From positions 1 to 44,917 of the forward strand of contig WTBY01000011.1 in NCBI GenBank assembly GCA_013138865.1: 44,917 bases of DNA, in the 5' to 3' direction. Both the position numbers and the translations under genes were made by a program. A model generated the notes under the pieces. That model worked only from the letters and a program-made list of their open reading frames with translations. It had not been told where the DNA came from and did not search any database. The stretch comes from Helicobacteraceae bacterium. Lineage in GTDB: Bacteria > Campylobacterota > Campylobacteria > Campylobacterales > Sulfurimonadaceae. Shown here piece by piece: positions 43,641 through 44,917 of the stretch; the first letter of the stretch is position 1, and each line of letters begins with the position of its first letter.

Positions 43641-43682
43641 AAGTGAAGCTTTGTATGAGGGGCAAGCAACGCAAAAGCGTTA

Positions 43683-44717
<1,035 letters not shown>

Positions 44718-44724
44718 TTATAGT

Positions 44725-44743
44725 TAGAAACATAGAGTTTCTA
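44725..44743 (-). promoter_or_regulatory. Leader hairpin of ilvC
   Basis: TAGAAAC and GTTTCTA form a perfect seven-base stem with a five-base loop, between the -10 box (44756-44761, reverse TATAAT) and the start codon (44705). It may tune mRNA stability or act as an operator; there is no sign of a leader peptide rich in branched-chain codons. Confidence 0.4.
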
Positions 44744-44761
44744 TAAATTTTGTGCATTATA

Positions 44762-44917
44762 CAAAAATAATTATAAAATCAAGATTTGATATAGTTATTT
44801 TTATACAATTTTATGCTAAAAGTAATAATGAATAGTAATAATAATAGTTAAAATGATAAAAAAGATAAGTAAATTAAATATAAAAGTAAAAAAGTTGTGA
44901 TTAAAAAGAGTAAGTTA
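44762..44917. other. AT-rich upstream end of the window
   Basis: Low-complexity A/T and 'AATAATAG' runs, no reading frame or motif that I recognise; probably the intergenic region of ilvC and the next, outside gene. Confidence 0.5.

Noticed and set aside
43668-43681. AACGC-AAAA-GCGTT hairpin after ilvC as terminator
   Set aside because: On the reverse strand it is not followed by a T run, and the stem is only five bases.

Overview
The window is AT-rich and looks like a chromosomal segment of a Campylobacterota (Epsilonproteobacteria) bacterium, probably Sulfurimonas-like. Pointers are the UbiD-type decarboxylase of the futalosine menaquinone route next to hemC, the FlgF/FlgG pair behind a sigma-54-type promoter, the short RecN, the hemL-AtpZ order and the general codon style. 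No species call is possible from the sequence alone.

Layout. 1-413: 3' end of an IS256-type insertion sequence. 454-3003: large c-di-GMP turnover protein. 3004-5670: accessory insert holding a RES-like gene and a HepT/MntA toxin-antitoxin pair, bracketed by 49-bp direct repeats and gene debris. 5671-11703: a tight six-gene operon (PqqD-like RRE protein, ATP-grasp ligase, PLP decarboxylase, urea-transporter/M23 peptidase fusion, TPR lipoprotein-like or periplasmic protein, outer-membrane barrel). I know no named pathway for it and it is the best candidate for an undescribed system. 11707-16204: reverse-strand genes including mqnL-like ubiD and hemC. 16245-18210: fossil integron-like locus (integrase remnant, PD-(D/E)XK protein, N-terminally truncated toxin, antitoxin, attC-like half sites). 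18340-22671: type II secretion/pseudopilus genes (secretin, ATPase, two pseudopilins). 22677-27617: TonB-dependent receptor, chemoreceptor and TonB on the reverse strand. 27701-30543: DUF3108-type protein, hemL, AtpZ-like and a small membrane protein. 30540-33097: rpoD and a PAS-like gene translationally coupled to it. 33231-34948: sigma-54 promoter, flgF, flgG, terminator. 35010-35094: tRNA-Leu(CAA), with a 1.5-kb integrase-less island inserted in its 3' end (wHTH + nucleotidyltransferase pair). 36618-38797: inner-membrane part of the pseudopilus/secretion machine (GspF, pseudopilin, periplasmic protein). 38847-44705: recN, nadK, recQ, ilvC.

How the parts fit: the two separated secretion clusters together give secretin, ATPase, platform protein and three pseudopilins, so they probably build one trans-envelope machine. 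TonB, a TonB-dependent receptor and a Cache chemoreceptor sit together. hemC and hemL are two tetrapyrrole genes in separate clusters. Three separate accessory insertions (5', middle, tRNA) each carry a toxin-antitoxin-like pair and each shows a different boundary type (direct repeats, attC-like halves, tRNA duplication). Core genes are sprinkled with CGATCG/GCGATCGC palindromes that are absent from the three accessory inserts.
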